Part shown: positions 10,558-18,838 of the stretch, one piece after another
How the letters are laid out: every line of letters starts with the position of its first letter
Numbering within the stretch: position 1 is the first letter of the stretch
Assembly (NCBI GenBank): GCA_020847715.1
Contig: JADLBM010000024.1
Span: 1-49,691, forward strand
DNA from: Candidatus Yanofskyibacteriota bacterium
GTDB taxonomy: Bacteria > Patescibacteriota > Minisyncoccia > 2-02-FULL-40-12 > GWA2-44-9
DNA: 49,691 bases
Direction of reading: 5' to 3'
Position numbers and translations under genes: made by a program
Notes under the pieces: generated by a model
Told to the model about the DNA's origin: nothing
The model's input: the letters and a program-made list of their open reading frames with translations, nothing else
Database searches by the model: none

Positions 10558-10598
10558 AGGGACTTGCTCAACGGGGGAGCCTTGATACAATGGAACCC

Positions 10599-10742
10599 AT
10601 GAAAAACTTTTTAATTAGCATCGGTGCGATCGTGGTGCTCGTCGTTGCGGGGTTCGCGTTTTCTGCCAACGCGGATGATACCAGCTCCGATGTGGCGCCC
10701 ACGCCGACGCCGACGACGGATGCAGGCGTTATTCACCGCTAG
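10599..10742 (+). CDS. Small 47-aa secreted or membrane-anchored protein
   Basis: MKNFLISIGAIVVLVVAGFAFSANADDTSSDVAPTPTPTTDAGVIHR; TACAAT 7 nt before the ATG; terminator follows. Confidence 0.65.
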   Translation: MKNFLISIGAIVVLVVAGFAFSANADDTSSDVAPTPTPTTDAGVIHR

Positions 10743-10753
10743 GAAGCACTCCA

Positions 10754-10786
10754 CAGAAACCCCTCTCGCGAGGGGTTTCTGTTTTT
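10754..10786 (+). terminator. Intrinsic terminator
   Basis: agaaacccctctcgcgaggggtttctgttttt. Confidence 0.9.
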
Positions 10787-10815
10787 AATACGACAAGATC
10801 GTGGGTGTGATTTTA

Positions 10816-10844
10816 TTGATATTCCGCCGATTTGGTGCTATAGT
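10816..10844 (+). promoter_or_regulatory. Sigma70-type promoter for tRNA-Thr/prfB
   Basis: TTGATA - 17 nt - TATAGT, about 15 nt upstream of the tRNA 5' end. Confidence 0.8.
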
Positions 10845-10859
10845 TCGTGCTGCGCGTAC

Positions 10860-10932
10860 GCCACCTTAGCTCAGTTGGTAGAGCAACGCTTTCGTAAAGC
10901 GGAGGTCCCCAGTTCGAATCTGGGAGGTGGCT
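10860..10932 (+). tRNA. tRNA-Thr (CGT)
   Basis: GCCACCT/AGGTGGC acceptor, loop TTCGTAA, GTTCGAATC. Confidence 0.95.
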
Positions 10933-10936
10933 CAGA

Positions 10937-11659
10937 ATGTTTACCTACGTCCCCAACAAGGTCCTGTTGTCGGTGTACGCCGGAGAGGGTGGCGTGGACG
11001 CGCAGGACTGGGCGTCGATGCTGCGCCGGATGTATATGCGCTACGCCGCCGCTCAAGGGTGGGATTTTCGCGTGCTCGACGAGTCGCTGGGCGAACAGCG
11101 CGGCATCAAGAGCGCACAGTGTGAGGTGGTCGGGACCGATGTGTATGCTAAACTGAAAGGGGAGGCAGGAGTGCACCGTCTCGTGCGTAAGTCGCCGTTC
11201 AACGCACAGGGAAAGCGCATGACGTCCTTCGCGCTCATTCAGGTGCTTCCCGAGATTCCCGCCCACGAGCTCAAGCTCAATCCGACCGACCTCGAGTTCG
11301 ATACATTCCGTTCATCCGGAAAAGGTGGCCAGAACGTCAACAAGGTTGAAACGGCCGTTCGCGTACGGCACCTGCCTACCGGCATTGCGGTTGCCGTGCA
11401 AACGGAGCGGTCGCAGGCCCAAAACAAAGAGAAGGCGCTTCAGCTGTTGGCGTCCATTCTCGCCCAGCGCATGGAAGAATCAAAGGCGAGCGATCTTTCG
11501 CAGTTGAAGCCGGAGCTCAAGAGTGGCGGCATCGATCGGGGAAGTCAGATTCGCTCCTATGTGTTGGACGATCATTTCGTGAAAGACCATCGGACAGGAG
11601 CGAAGTCGTCGCAGCCTGAGAAGGTGCTCGACGGCGATCTCTCTAAATTCATTCAATAA
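10937..11659 (+). CDS. prfB: Peptide chain release factor 2, lacking N-terminal domain 1
   Basis: [20 protein letters not shown] (SPF), [13 protein letters not shown] (GGQ), [12 protein letters not shown]; 240 aa. Confidence 0.93.
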   Translation: MFTYVPNKVLLSVYAGEGGVDAQDWASMLRRMYMRYAAAQGWDFRVLDESLGEQRGIKSAQCEVVGTDVYAKLKGEAGVHRLVRKSPFNAQGKRMTSFALIQVLPEIPAHELKLNPTDLEFDTFRSSGKGGQNVNKVETAVRVRHLPTGIAVAVQTERSQAQNKEKALQLLASILAQRMEESKASDLSQLKPELKSGGIDRGSQIRSYVLDDHFVKDHRTGAKSSQPEKVLDGDLSKFIQ

Positions 11660-11677
11660 TTTCTCGTAACGCTAGCA

Positions 11678-12361
11678 ATGATCGAACTCAAGAACATTTC
11701 CACCGTGTACGACGACAGCTTCGTCGCTCTGCACGAGATCAATCTCGAGATTAAAGACGGCGAGTTGGTGTCCATTGTTGGCCCTGCCGGAGCTGGGAAG
11801 AGCACGCTCCTTCGCTTACTGACACGCGAGCTTCGTCCGACGGATGGCGAGGTTGTCATTGACGGCGTGAATCTTGCGTCGCTCTCTAGCGACGACATCC
11901 CACTGCTTCGCAGGAAGATCGGCACCATTTTCCAAGACTTCAAGCTGCTCACCGGAAAGAACGCGTTCGAAAATGTGGCATTCGCGCTTGAGGTGGTTGG
12001 CGCATCTACCGCGCGTATTCAGGAAGATGTTCCGAAGGCGTTGGAGATTGTCGGCCTTGCCGACAAGGCCGTGAACTTCCCGCACCAGCTTTCCGGTGGC
12101 GAGAAGCAGCGCCTTGCCATCGCCCGCGCACTCATCCATCGCCCGCGCATTATTCTTGCTGACGAGCCCACTGGAAACCTCGACCTCATCAACAGCCACG
12201 ACGTGATACAATTGCTCCAGAAGATTAACGAGCTGGGCACTACCGTGGTGCTGGTCACGCATAATCGCGAGATTGTTGATGCGCTGAGTCGCCGCGTTGT
12301 GACCATGGAGAAGGGGAAGATCGTGCGCGACCAAACAGAGAACGGGAAATACATCATTTAG
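11678..12361 (+). CDS. ftsE: Cell division ATP-binding protein FtsE
   Basis: ABC ATPase GPAGAGKST, LSGGEKQRLAIARAL, ILADEPTGNLD; next to ftsX. Confidence 0.95.
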   Translation: MIELKNISTVYDDSFVALHEINLEIKDGELVSIVGPAGAGKSTLLRLLTRELRPTDGEVVIDGVNLASLSSDDIPLLRRKIGTIFQDFKLLTGKNAFENVAFALEVVGASTARIQEDVPKALEIVGLADKAVNFPHQLSGGEKQRLAIARALIHRPRIILADEPTGNLDLINSHDVIQLLQKINELGTTVVLVTHNREIVDALSRRVVTMEKGKIVRDQTENGKYII

Positions 12362-12369
12362 ACCTGCAT

Positions 12370-13281
12370 ATGCTGAAAGAAAAACTTCTTCGCGTCATTG
12401 TCTCGGGTTGGACGAACTTCCGACGGAACAGCTATGTTTCTTTCGGCACAACCGGCGTCATGGCTCTCGTGCTCCTCATGTTCCTCGGACTTATCGCTGC
12501 GAACTTCTTGTCTGGCGTGCTTGTCTCGGGACTGGAGAGCAAGGTGGATGTAAGTGTCTATTTCAAGACCGAGGCGTCCGACGATGCCATCCGCGCCGTG
12601 AAGGCCGACTTGGAGTCGTTGAATACCGTACGCTCAGTACAGTATGTGAGTCGCGAGGAGGCGCTTGCCATGTTCCGCGAGCGGCACGCGCAGGACGCGC
12701 TCATTCAGGAGTCTTTGGCAGAGCTCGAGGCGAACCCCCTGCAGTCATCGCTCAACATTAAGGCGTCTGACACGAGTCAGTACGCCTCCATCGTGAGCTT
12801 CCTGGAGACCAACAAGCAGCGCACCGCTATCGACAAGATCAACTACTACGAGAACGAGGCGGTTATCGGGCGTGTCCAGCGCATCGCGCAGTCCACGCAG
12901 GAAGGGGGCTTGGTTGCGACGCTCGTGCTCGCGGTCATTGCGGTGCTGGTTGCATTCAACACCATTCGGCTCACTATCTACAATCAGAAATCCGAGATTG
13001 AGATTATGCGTCTCGTCGGCGGCTCGAACTGGTACATCCGCGCACCATACCTCATCGAGGGTTCGCTCTATGGCATATTTGCTGGACTCCTCGCACTCGC
13101 GGTGTTCTTTGTTGCCGCGGCGAGCGTATCACCGAAGGTTGCACTTCTGATGCCGGGGGTTTCGCTCATCGGGTATGTGGGAGGGAACGCTCCGCAGATT
13201 ACACTGCTGGTGCTTGCATCCGGAGTAGGCCTTGGCGTGGTCTCCTCCCTCATCGCCATTCGCCGCTTCCTACGGGTGTAG
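12370..13281 (+). CDS. ftsX: Cell division protein FtsX
   Basis: TM topology, YFKTEASDDAIRAVKADLE, YVSREEALAMFRE. Confidence 0.93.
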   Translation: MLKEKLLRVIVSGWTNFRRNSYVSFGTTGVMALVLLMFLGLIAANFLSGVLVSGLESKVDVSVYFKTEASDDAIRAVKADLESLNTVRSVQYVSREEALAMFRERHAQDALIQESLAELEANPLQSSLNIKASDTSQYASIVSFLETNKQRTAIDKINYYENEAVIGRVQRIAQSTQEGGLVATLVLAVIAVLVAFNTIRLTIYNQKSEIEIMRLVGGSNWYIRAPYLIEGSLYGIFAGLLALAVFFVAAASVSPKVALLMPGVSLIGYVGGNAPQITLLVLASGVGLGVVSSLIAIRRFLRV

Positions 13282-13336
13282 CGGTGGTCTGCCGTATTGC
13301 GCAAAGGCCGTTTTCAGTGTATAGTGCTTACGCTTT

Positions 13337-13407
13337 TGCGGGGTCGTCTAATGGTAGGACGTCAGGTTCTGGCCCTGAAAATTCTGGTTCGAGTCCAGCC
13401 CCCGCAG
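13337..13407 (+). tRNA. tRNA-Gln (CTG)
   Basis: TGCGGGG/CCCCGCA acceptor, loop TTCTGGC, TTCGAGTC; TATAGT upstream at 13320. Confidence 0.93.
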
Positions 13408-13606
13408 CACATACAAAACATCCCCACGCGGGGATGTTTTGTATGTGCTGCTAGGTGGAGCATCGCGCATGTGCGCGATGCGTCTGGATGAGAAGTCCGG
13501 AGCGATGTATCGTCAGCGGACGATACCGCGAGGGCCGGAGCCGTGAGGCAAAGCGGAGCGACGGCGACGCTTTAACCGACGGTGAGTCCAGCCCCCGCAG
13601 CACATA
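13391..13606 (+). repeat. 23-bp direct repeat of the tRNA-Gln 3' end: gagtccagcccccgcagcacata at 13391-13413 and 13584-13606
   Basis: Exact copies, 193 bp offset. Confidence 0.95.
13408..13447 (+). terminator. Intrinsic terminator after tRNA-Gln
   Basis: cacatacaaaacatccccacgcggggatgttttgtatgtg. Confidence 0.8.
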
Positions 13607-13637
13607 AAAGAAACGCCCATATGGGCGTTTCTTTTTA
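13606..13637 (+). terminator. Intrinsic terminator
   Basis: aaagaaacgcccatatgggcgtttcttttt. Confidence 0.85.
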
Positions 13638-13665
13638 ACCGATGCCGGAGTAGGATTGGTATACT

Positions 13666-13908
13666 ATGGCAAACACCTACTGCGAGAGTTGCATGATGCC
13701 GTTCGTAAAAGACCCAGGACCGCGGGAGTCGGAGCGATACTGCAGTTTGTGTTTTAAGAACGGGAAGCTTTGTTACGAGGGAAGTGACCTCAAGGAGTTC
13801 CAGCGCGTCTGCTACGAGAGCATGGTGCGGAGGGGGACGAACAAATTTATGGCGCGACTGTATACATTCATGATCCGTTTCGCGCCTCGTTGGAAGAATC
13901 GCCGCTAA
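13666..13908 (+). CDS. Putative zinc-ribbon protein
   Basis: CESCMMPF...YCSLCFKNGKLCYEG, resembles the 'putative zinc ribbon' family. Confidence 0.75.
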   Translation: MANTYCESCMMPFVKDPGPRESERYCSLCFKNGKLCYEGSDLKEFQRVCYESMVRRGTNKFMARLYTFMIRFAPRWKNRR

Positions 13909-13938
13909 CCTGATAGAGTGCGCACGGAGGTTGCTCGG

Positions 13939-14475
13939 ATGCGATACTTCATCGGATATTTGATTGAGGGAGCCGCGGGTGCGTGGCACCGTGAGCTTGC
14001 ACGCCGCCTTTCGGAGCTATTCGGTACGCGGAAGCCGTACGAGAAGGTTCCGCCGCACATCACGCTTGTTCCTCCGTTCGATACGGACGACATCGAGAGA
14101 GTAGAGGTGGTGGTCGGCGAGCTGTTGCGACAACGAAAGAGTCCCGATGCATTCCGCATGACCGGATTCGACCGCTTCGGTGAGCGGGTCGCCTTCGTCG
14201 ACATCAGGGTCGAGGAGGCCGCATACCGAGTGGTCGAAGATTTGCGGACGCGCATTCGTGGGGTCGTGGCTTCGGCGTCGGGGGAGCCGGCGTATCCGTG
14301 GCGCCCCCACGCGACGCTTGCCGACCAGATGACCCCAGAGGTGATGGCGAGCGTCTGGGAGTACCTGCAGCATGTCCAAAAACCGAGCTTCTCGTTGCCG
14401 TTTACTGTAGTGACGCTCTTTCGGAAGACTGACGGCGTATGGGTTCCAGAGAAGTCTTTCCCGTTCGGCGCCTAA
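13939..14475 (+). CDS. 2'-5' RNA ligase family protein
   Basis: Two H-x-T motifs: PPHITLVPPF and WRPHATLA; GGAGG 8 nt before the ATG. Confidence 0.85.
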   Translation: MRYFIGYLIEGAAGAWHRELARRLSELFGTRKPYEKVPPHITLVPPFDTDDIERVEVVVGELLRQRKSPDAFRMTGFDRFGERVAFVDIRVEEAAYRVVEDLRTRIRGVVASASGEPAYPWRPHATLADQMTPEVMASVWEYLQHVQKPSFSLPFTVVTLFRKTDGVWVPEKSFPFGA

Positions 14476-14490
14476 CGGCGCCGTTTTCAT

Positions 14491-14524
14491 AAAAAGACCG
14501 CACAGGAGATTGTGCGGTCGTCGG
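14491..14524 (-). terminator. Terminator for the 14527-15090 gene
   Basis: gaccgcacaatctcctgtgcggtcttttt on the minus strand. Confidence 0.8.
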
Positions 14525-14526
14525 CG

Positions 14527-15090
14527 CTAGCAGAACTCCTTCTTGAGTTGGTAGGTGGATTCCTCGGGCATGCCGGCGTCGGAGGTGACGGGATCTCCGG
14601 GTCCTATTGCGATGCGTGTCTTGGAGTGCTCGACGAGCTTGAAGTAGGTCGGGATGTGCGGCCGCCGGCTGTGTTCGTCGGAGTGCCACAGATCCTTTTT
14701 CCGATTGTTCTCGATCCACATGTTGTGGGGTGTGGTTCGTCGCCACACATGGAGGAGTGCCGTTCCTCGTTGGAGAGAGCGGACGACCCCAGAACCGCCG
14801 ACGAGCTTTCGGAGGTCGCGGAGCATGTGTTCGCGGAAGCTTGGTTCCAGGATGCCGTGCAGGCGGTACAACTCGTCGTAGTAGACGAGCCGGCCGCGCT
14901 TCGTGAGGCGGATGGGAGTGAAGAATGTCTCCACCCCATGGCGCCGGCTCACGATGAAGCGCTTTGTGTCGACCCAGCCGTGCTCGTGGCACTGGTTGAC
15001 CGTTACGGGACCCACGCCTTTGATGGGTGGCTTGTCGTGCCATGCTCCGTCGAGTAGGGAGCGGAGCAGTGCGAACTCTCGATTGTTCAT
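14527..15090 (-). CDS. Hypothetical protein
   Basis: MNNREFALLRSLLDGAWHDKPPIKG...; aaggaggccgctcATG; own terminator. Confidence 0.75.
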   Translation of the reverse strand: MNNREFALLRSLLDGAWHDKPPIKGVGPVTVNQCHEHGWVDTKRFIVSRRHGVETFFTPIRLTKRGRLVYYDELYRLHGILEPSFREHMLRDLRKLVGGSGVVRSLQRGTALLHVWRRTTPHNMWIENNRKKDLWHSDEHSRRPHIPTYFKLVEHSKTRIAIGPGDPVTSDAGMPEESTYQLKKEFC

Positions 15091-15275
15091 GAGCGGCCTC
15101 CTTGGAGGAGACAACGGGTTTTACCATGCCACGCCGTTAGCGGCAATAGCTCGGCACCTTCCTGTACATCTGGCAGAAATACCCGTATGCTTACGCGGCA
15201 AAACATATTCCGTGAAGTATCGTCGAGCTTCTCCAATATCCCTTTGCATGACGGGAAACCAATTACATATACACT

Positions 15276-15488
15276 ATGAGCACAGGAAACATCAAAACGA
15301 TCGTTGACGGGAAGGATTTCGGATTCATCGCACCGGATGGTCAGAAGCCTGGCGACAAGGACCTGTTCTTCCACAAGGAATCGCTGGTCGATGTCACGCT
15401 GGAAGAGCTGAAGGCGGGGGACAAGGTCTCGTTCGATGTCGAGGCTGCGGAAAAGGGGCCTCGCGCGGTGAATGTGAAGCGCGCGTAA
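15276..15488 (+). CDS. Cold-shock-domain protein
   Basis: GNIKTIVDGKDFGFIAPD...KDLFFHKESL...GDKVSFDVEAAEKGPRAVNV. Confidence 0.9.
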   Translation: MSTGNIKTIVDGKDFGFIAPDGQKPGDKDLFFHKESLVDVTLEELKAGDKVSFDVEAAEKGPRAVNVKRA

Positions 15489-15496
15489 GTCGAGAA

Positions 15497-15538
15497 AAAG
15501 TACCAGAAACCCGCCATGAGGCGGGTTTCTGGTACTTT
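15497..15538 (+). terminator. Intrinsic terminator
   Basis: aaagtaccagaaacccgccatgaggcgggtttctggtacttt. Confidence 0.85.
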
Positions 15539-15586
15539 GACCCCACGCGGGGGATGATGTATGAATGGGCAAGGGAGGTCTGAATA

Positions 15587-15802
15587 ATGAAGGCGAATGG
15601 AGTTGGGCTGGTGCCCGAACCGGGGGATGAAGTGTACACCCCCGCTGGGAGGGCGCGGGTCATCGAGGTTCAGGAGAGTCCGCATAGCCACGGCGTCGTC
15701 CACTTTGTCCGTGTCGGGTCGGGCCTTGGCCGTAGCTACAACTGGGAGCAATATCTTGCCGCTCAGCAGGACCGCCTGAAGCGGCGATTCGGAGGGGTGT
15801 GA
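15587..15802 (+). CDS. Hypothetical protein
   Basis: gggaggtctgaataATG; stop overlaps the next start. Confidence 0.7.
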   Translation: MKANGVGLVPEPGDEVYTPAGRARVIEVQESPHSHGVVHFVRVGSGLGRSYNWEQYLAAQQDRLKRRFGGV

Positions 15803-16134
15803 TGCCTCAGCGTGTCGACGAGAAGAGCTGGCAGTATGCGGGGCGCATGGTAGACCTCGCGGACCGCATGATCGGGCTGGTGCGGGGCGAGCGCAGACAT
15901 GCTCCGGTATGGTATCTCGCCGAAGTTGCCCAGAGACTCGGCGAGCCGGAGGAGGATGTTCGCGCTGCCTGCAGGAGCTTTCGGTTTACAGCGGAGTTCC
16001 ATGTGCGGGGCACGGTGCTCTTCGCGAAGAGCCAAGAAGAGATCCTCGATGATCTGGACTGGTCTCTTGGGACCGGTTACTACGGGCAGGGCTGTGTGTT
16101 CCGCCCCGCCAAGGAGAAGACCGCAAACCAGTGA
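15802..16134 (+). CDS. Hypothetical protein
   Basis: ATG overlaps the previous TGA; MPQRVDEKSWQYAGRMVDLADRMIGLV. Confidence 0.7.
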   Translation: MPQRVDEKSWQYAGRMVDLADRMIGLVRGERRHAPVWYLAEVAQRLGEPEEDVRAACRSFRFTAEFHVRGTVLFAKSQEEILDDLDWSLGTGYYGQGCVFRPAKEKTANQ

Positions 16135-16199
16135 CGGCAAGCCCTGCATGCGCGGGGCTTTTTCATATCATGGGCGTGCTGGTGTGGTATACTTGGGGC

Positions 16200-16502
16200 A
16201 TGGCGTACCGCGCATTGTTGGAGTACATCCGCTCCGCGAAGACCTGCGGCGCATCGGATATCGAGATTACCGAGCAGCTGCACAAAGCCGGATGGTATCG
16301 CGTCGACATTCAGGATGCCCTTGATCTCTACCGACGCCTTATTGCTCGCGAGGAGGCAATGCGGTGCGATGTCGCGCCAACAGCTCCTGCGCCGAGCGTT
16401 ACCGAGCGACTGATTCCGCGCCACTACGACCCGCAGCTCATTGCGATTGCGGCAATCTCATTCGCACTCGGGTTCATCGGATACCTCGTGCTTGCGAACT
16501 AG
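16200..16502 (+). CDS. Small membrane protein with N-terminal 'AGW' helical domain
   Basis: TATACT 6 nt before the ATG; LLEYIRSAK...HKAGWYRVDIQDAL; C-terminal TM. Confidence 0.7.
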   Translation: MAYRALLEYIRSAKTCGASDIEITEQLHKAGWYRVDIQDALDLYRRLIAREEAMRCDVAPTAPAPSVTERLIPRHYDPQLIAIAAISFALGFIGYLVLAN

Positions 16503-16508
16503 CTTCCC

Positions 16509-17477
16509 ATGAAGCTCTGGCATGTTCCGGCGCTTGTCGCACTCTTGGCCCTCGCTGCGGGGGTCGTTGTCGCGTATCCGCCTCCGTCTCGCGGCTCAGT
16601 GTCGATACCTTCCATACCGCATTCCCGTCCAACGCTCCTCTTCGTGGGCGACATTATGCTCTCTCGATCGGTGGGTGAGCGCATGGCCGCCCTGAATGAT
16701 TGGCAGTGGCCGTTCGGTGGCATCGCGTCGGTCACGCAGTCGGCGAATGTGGCGTTCGCAAACCTCGAGACGACTATTTCTGAGCGGGGCGTGAAGGGCG
16801 GGTGTGGATACTGCTTCCGCGCCGATCCGCGTGCTCTGGAGGGATTGAGCGCAGCGGGATTTGATGTGCTCTCGGTGGCGAACAATCACATGTGGGACTA
16901 TGGTCCGGATGCATTTGCGGACACCCTTCAGTATCTCGCGGTAAACAATATCAGCAGTGTTGGCGGAGGACGCACTCTTGCGGAAGCGCAGGGGCCGGTC
17001 ATGCGAACCGCGGGCGATGTGCGGGTGGCGTATCTTGCATATACCGACCTGCTTCCGGCGTCCGCGTGTGCAACGGTGGAGCGTGCAGGAGTGAATTGTT
17101 TCGATGATGCGCGTATGCGAGCTGATATTGCACGGGCCCGCGGGATGGCGGATGTGGTTGTGGTGTCATTCCACACGGGCACGGAGTACAAGCCTGAGCA
17201 CAACATGGTTCAAGAGCGTATCTACCACGCGGCGGTCGATGCCGGTGCCGATCTGGTCATCGGGCACCACCCGCATGTCGTGCAGGATATGGAGCAGTAC
17301 CGAACGGGATGGATCGTGTACAGCTTGGGCAACTTCGTGTTCGACCAAACGTTCTCTGTCGCGACGATGCAAGGGGCGATGCTCGAGGTGGTGCTTCAGG
17401 ATAAAGCCGTGGCCTCAGTCCAGCTCATCCCCGTGACACTCTCTCGGGACTACCGCGTCAGCCCTGTTGTGCGGTAG
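16509..17477 (+). CDS. CapA family metallophosphatase-like protein
   Basis: LLFVGDIMLSRSVG, ANLETTIS, DVLSVANNHMWDYG, VIGHHPHVVQ. Confidence 0.92.
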   Translation: MKLWHVPALVALLALAAGVVVAYPPPSRGSVSIPSIPHSRPTLLFVGDIMLSRSVGERMAALNDWQWPFGGIASVTQSANVAFANLETTISERGVKGGCGYCFRADPRALEGLSAAGFDVLSVANNHMWDYGPDAFADTLQYLAVNNISSVGGGRTLAEAQGPVMRTAGDVRVAYLAYTDLLPASACATVERAGVNCFDDARMRADIARARGMADVVVVSFHTGTEYKPEHNMVQERIYHAAVDAGADLVIGHHPHVVQDMEQYRTGWIVYSLGNFVFDQTFSVATMQGAMLEVVLQDKAVASVQLIPVTLSRDYRVSPVVR

Positions 17478-17486
17478 GATAGGAGC

Positions 17487-18704
17487 ATGACGCCACGACC
17501 CGATTCTCTTTTCGACGGCATCCCTGAGGCGGCATTCTCCGTGTCCGAGTTCTTGGATGTTACCAACGAGCTTCTGGGTGCGCGCGATGTGGTCGTACAG
17601 GGTGAGGTTGTCGGAGCGAAATCCCATCCGACGGGGTTTTATTTTTCATTGAAGGATACTACAGCGCCCGCGCTCATGGACTGCTACATGAGTCCCTATG
17701 CGTATCGCGGGTCCGGGCTCACGCTCGAGGACGGGATGCTTGTGAGGGTCGGCGGTATTGCATCGGTCTACAAGCCGAAGGGGCGATTCAGCTTTCGGGT
17801 AGAAACGCTTCAGCTTGCGGGGGAGGGGTCGCTGAAGAAAGCGTACGAGGCGCTCAAGAAGAAGCTCTCGGAGGAGGGTCTCTTCGAGCGGAAGCGACCT
17901 CTTCCGGAATTCGTGACTCGCATCGGGCTTATTACATCCCGCACGGGAGCGGTCATCGACGATTTTCGCACCAACCTCGCGCGGCTGGGGATGCGCGTGC
18001 TTCACTACGATGTGCGCGTCGAGGGGGCGCAAGCGGTTGGGCAGATTCGGCAGGCGCTCGAATGGTTCAACGCGCATGCCGACCGTATCGATGTGTTGGT
18101 GCTCATCCGTGGCGGCGGCTCGCTCGAAGACCTTCAACCGTTCAATGACGAGTGGGTCGTGCGCGGCGTGTTTGGCTCGCGGGTGCCAACCATCGTGAGT
18201 ATCGGCCATGACCGCGATGTGCCGCTTGCACAGATGGCAGCAGACGCTTCCGGCTCAACGCCGACCGCGACCGCCCACATCATCAACGACACGTGGTCTC
18301 CGCTGACCCAACGGCTTCCACGAATCGCTCAACAACTCGCATACGCGTACGATGGTGCCCTGACCGGCGTGCGCGCCGATGTGGATGCCCTGCAGCAGCG
18401 GTGCGCGGTGCACGCGGGGCGTATCGTGAATCACGGGCGCTTGCTCGAGCAGCGGCTGCGGCATGGCTGTGAACGCATTGGTGCGCGTATCGCGCAGCTC
18501 AAAGAGACAATTACCAACTATGCGCGGCACATGGATGCTGCAAGTCCGGAGCGACTGCTTCGTCTCGGGTACAGCATTGTAACCGATGATGTCGGCGCTG
18601 TGGTGCGCGGGGTGGGACAGCTGCGGCATGGGCAGGTCGTCCACACGCGGCTCGCCAGCGGCACTTTCGCGGCGGAAGTAAAAGAGCTACGATCTGAATC
18701 ATGA
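17487..18704 (+). CDS. xseA: Exodeoxyribonuclease VII large subunit
   Basis: FSVSEFLDVTNELL, GLITSRTGAVIDDF, VLIRGGGSLEDLQPFNDE. Confidence 0.96.
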   Translation: MTPRPDSLFDGIPEAAFSVSEFLDVTNELLGARDVVVQGEVVGAKSHPTGFYFSLKDTTAPALMDCYMSPYAYRGSGLTLEDGMLVRVGGIASVYKPKGRFSFRVETLQLAGEGSLKKAYEALKKKLSEEGLFERKRPLPEFVTRIGLITSRTGAVIDDFRTNLARLGMRVLHYDVRVEGAQAVGQIRQALEWFNAHADRIDVLVLIRGGGSLEDLQPFNDEWVVRGVFGSRVPTIVSIGHDRDVPLAQMAADASGSTPTATAHIINDTWSPLTQRLPRIAQQLAYAYDGALTGVRADVDALQQRCAVHAGRIVNHGRLLEQRLRHGCERIGARIAQLKETITNYARHMDAASPERLLRLGYSIVTDDVGAVVRGVGQLRHGQVVHTRLASGTFAAEVKELRSES

Positions 18705-18838
18705 ATACCGACACATCTGATGCGAACACCGCGCAACGCATCCTTGAGTTTTGGCTCGCGGAAAAGATTCGAGCGTTCAAGGAGGCGGTAGCAAAGCTTA
18801 AGGAATCCGAGTCATCGTCCGACCATGTCGAGTCTTGA
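18701..18838 (+). CDS. Small 45-aa hypothetical protein
   Basis: ATGA overlap with xseA; MNTDTSDANTAQRILEFWLAEKIRAFKEAVAKLKESESSSDHVES; TACGAT 7 nt upstream. Confidence 0.5.
   Translation: MNTDTSDANTAQRILEFWLAEKIRAFKEAVAKLKESESSSDHVES

Noticed and set aside
10165-10590. ORF 10165..10590 - (GIRESNPCLNLGKVTYYHYTNPAF...)
   Set aside because: Translation of the antisense strand of tRNA-Gly and its terminator; typical spurious tRNA-overlap ORF.
10937-11659. Genetic-code recoding (UGA read as sense)
   Set aside because: RF2 is present and many genes end cleanly in TGA at expected lengths (e.g. xseA, mutY-like, FKBP), so the standard code applies.
11678-13281. Antisense ORFs over ftsE/ftsX (e.g. 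11816..12334 -)
   Set aside because: Clear conserved FtsE/FtsX on the + strand explains the sequence.
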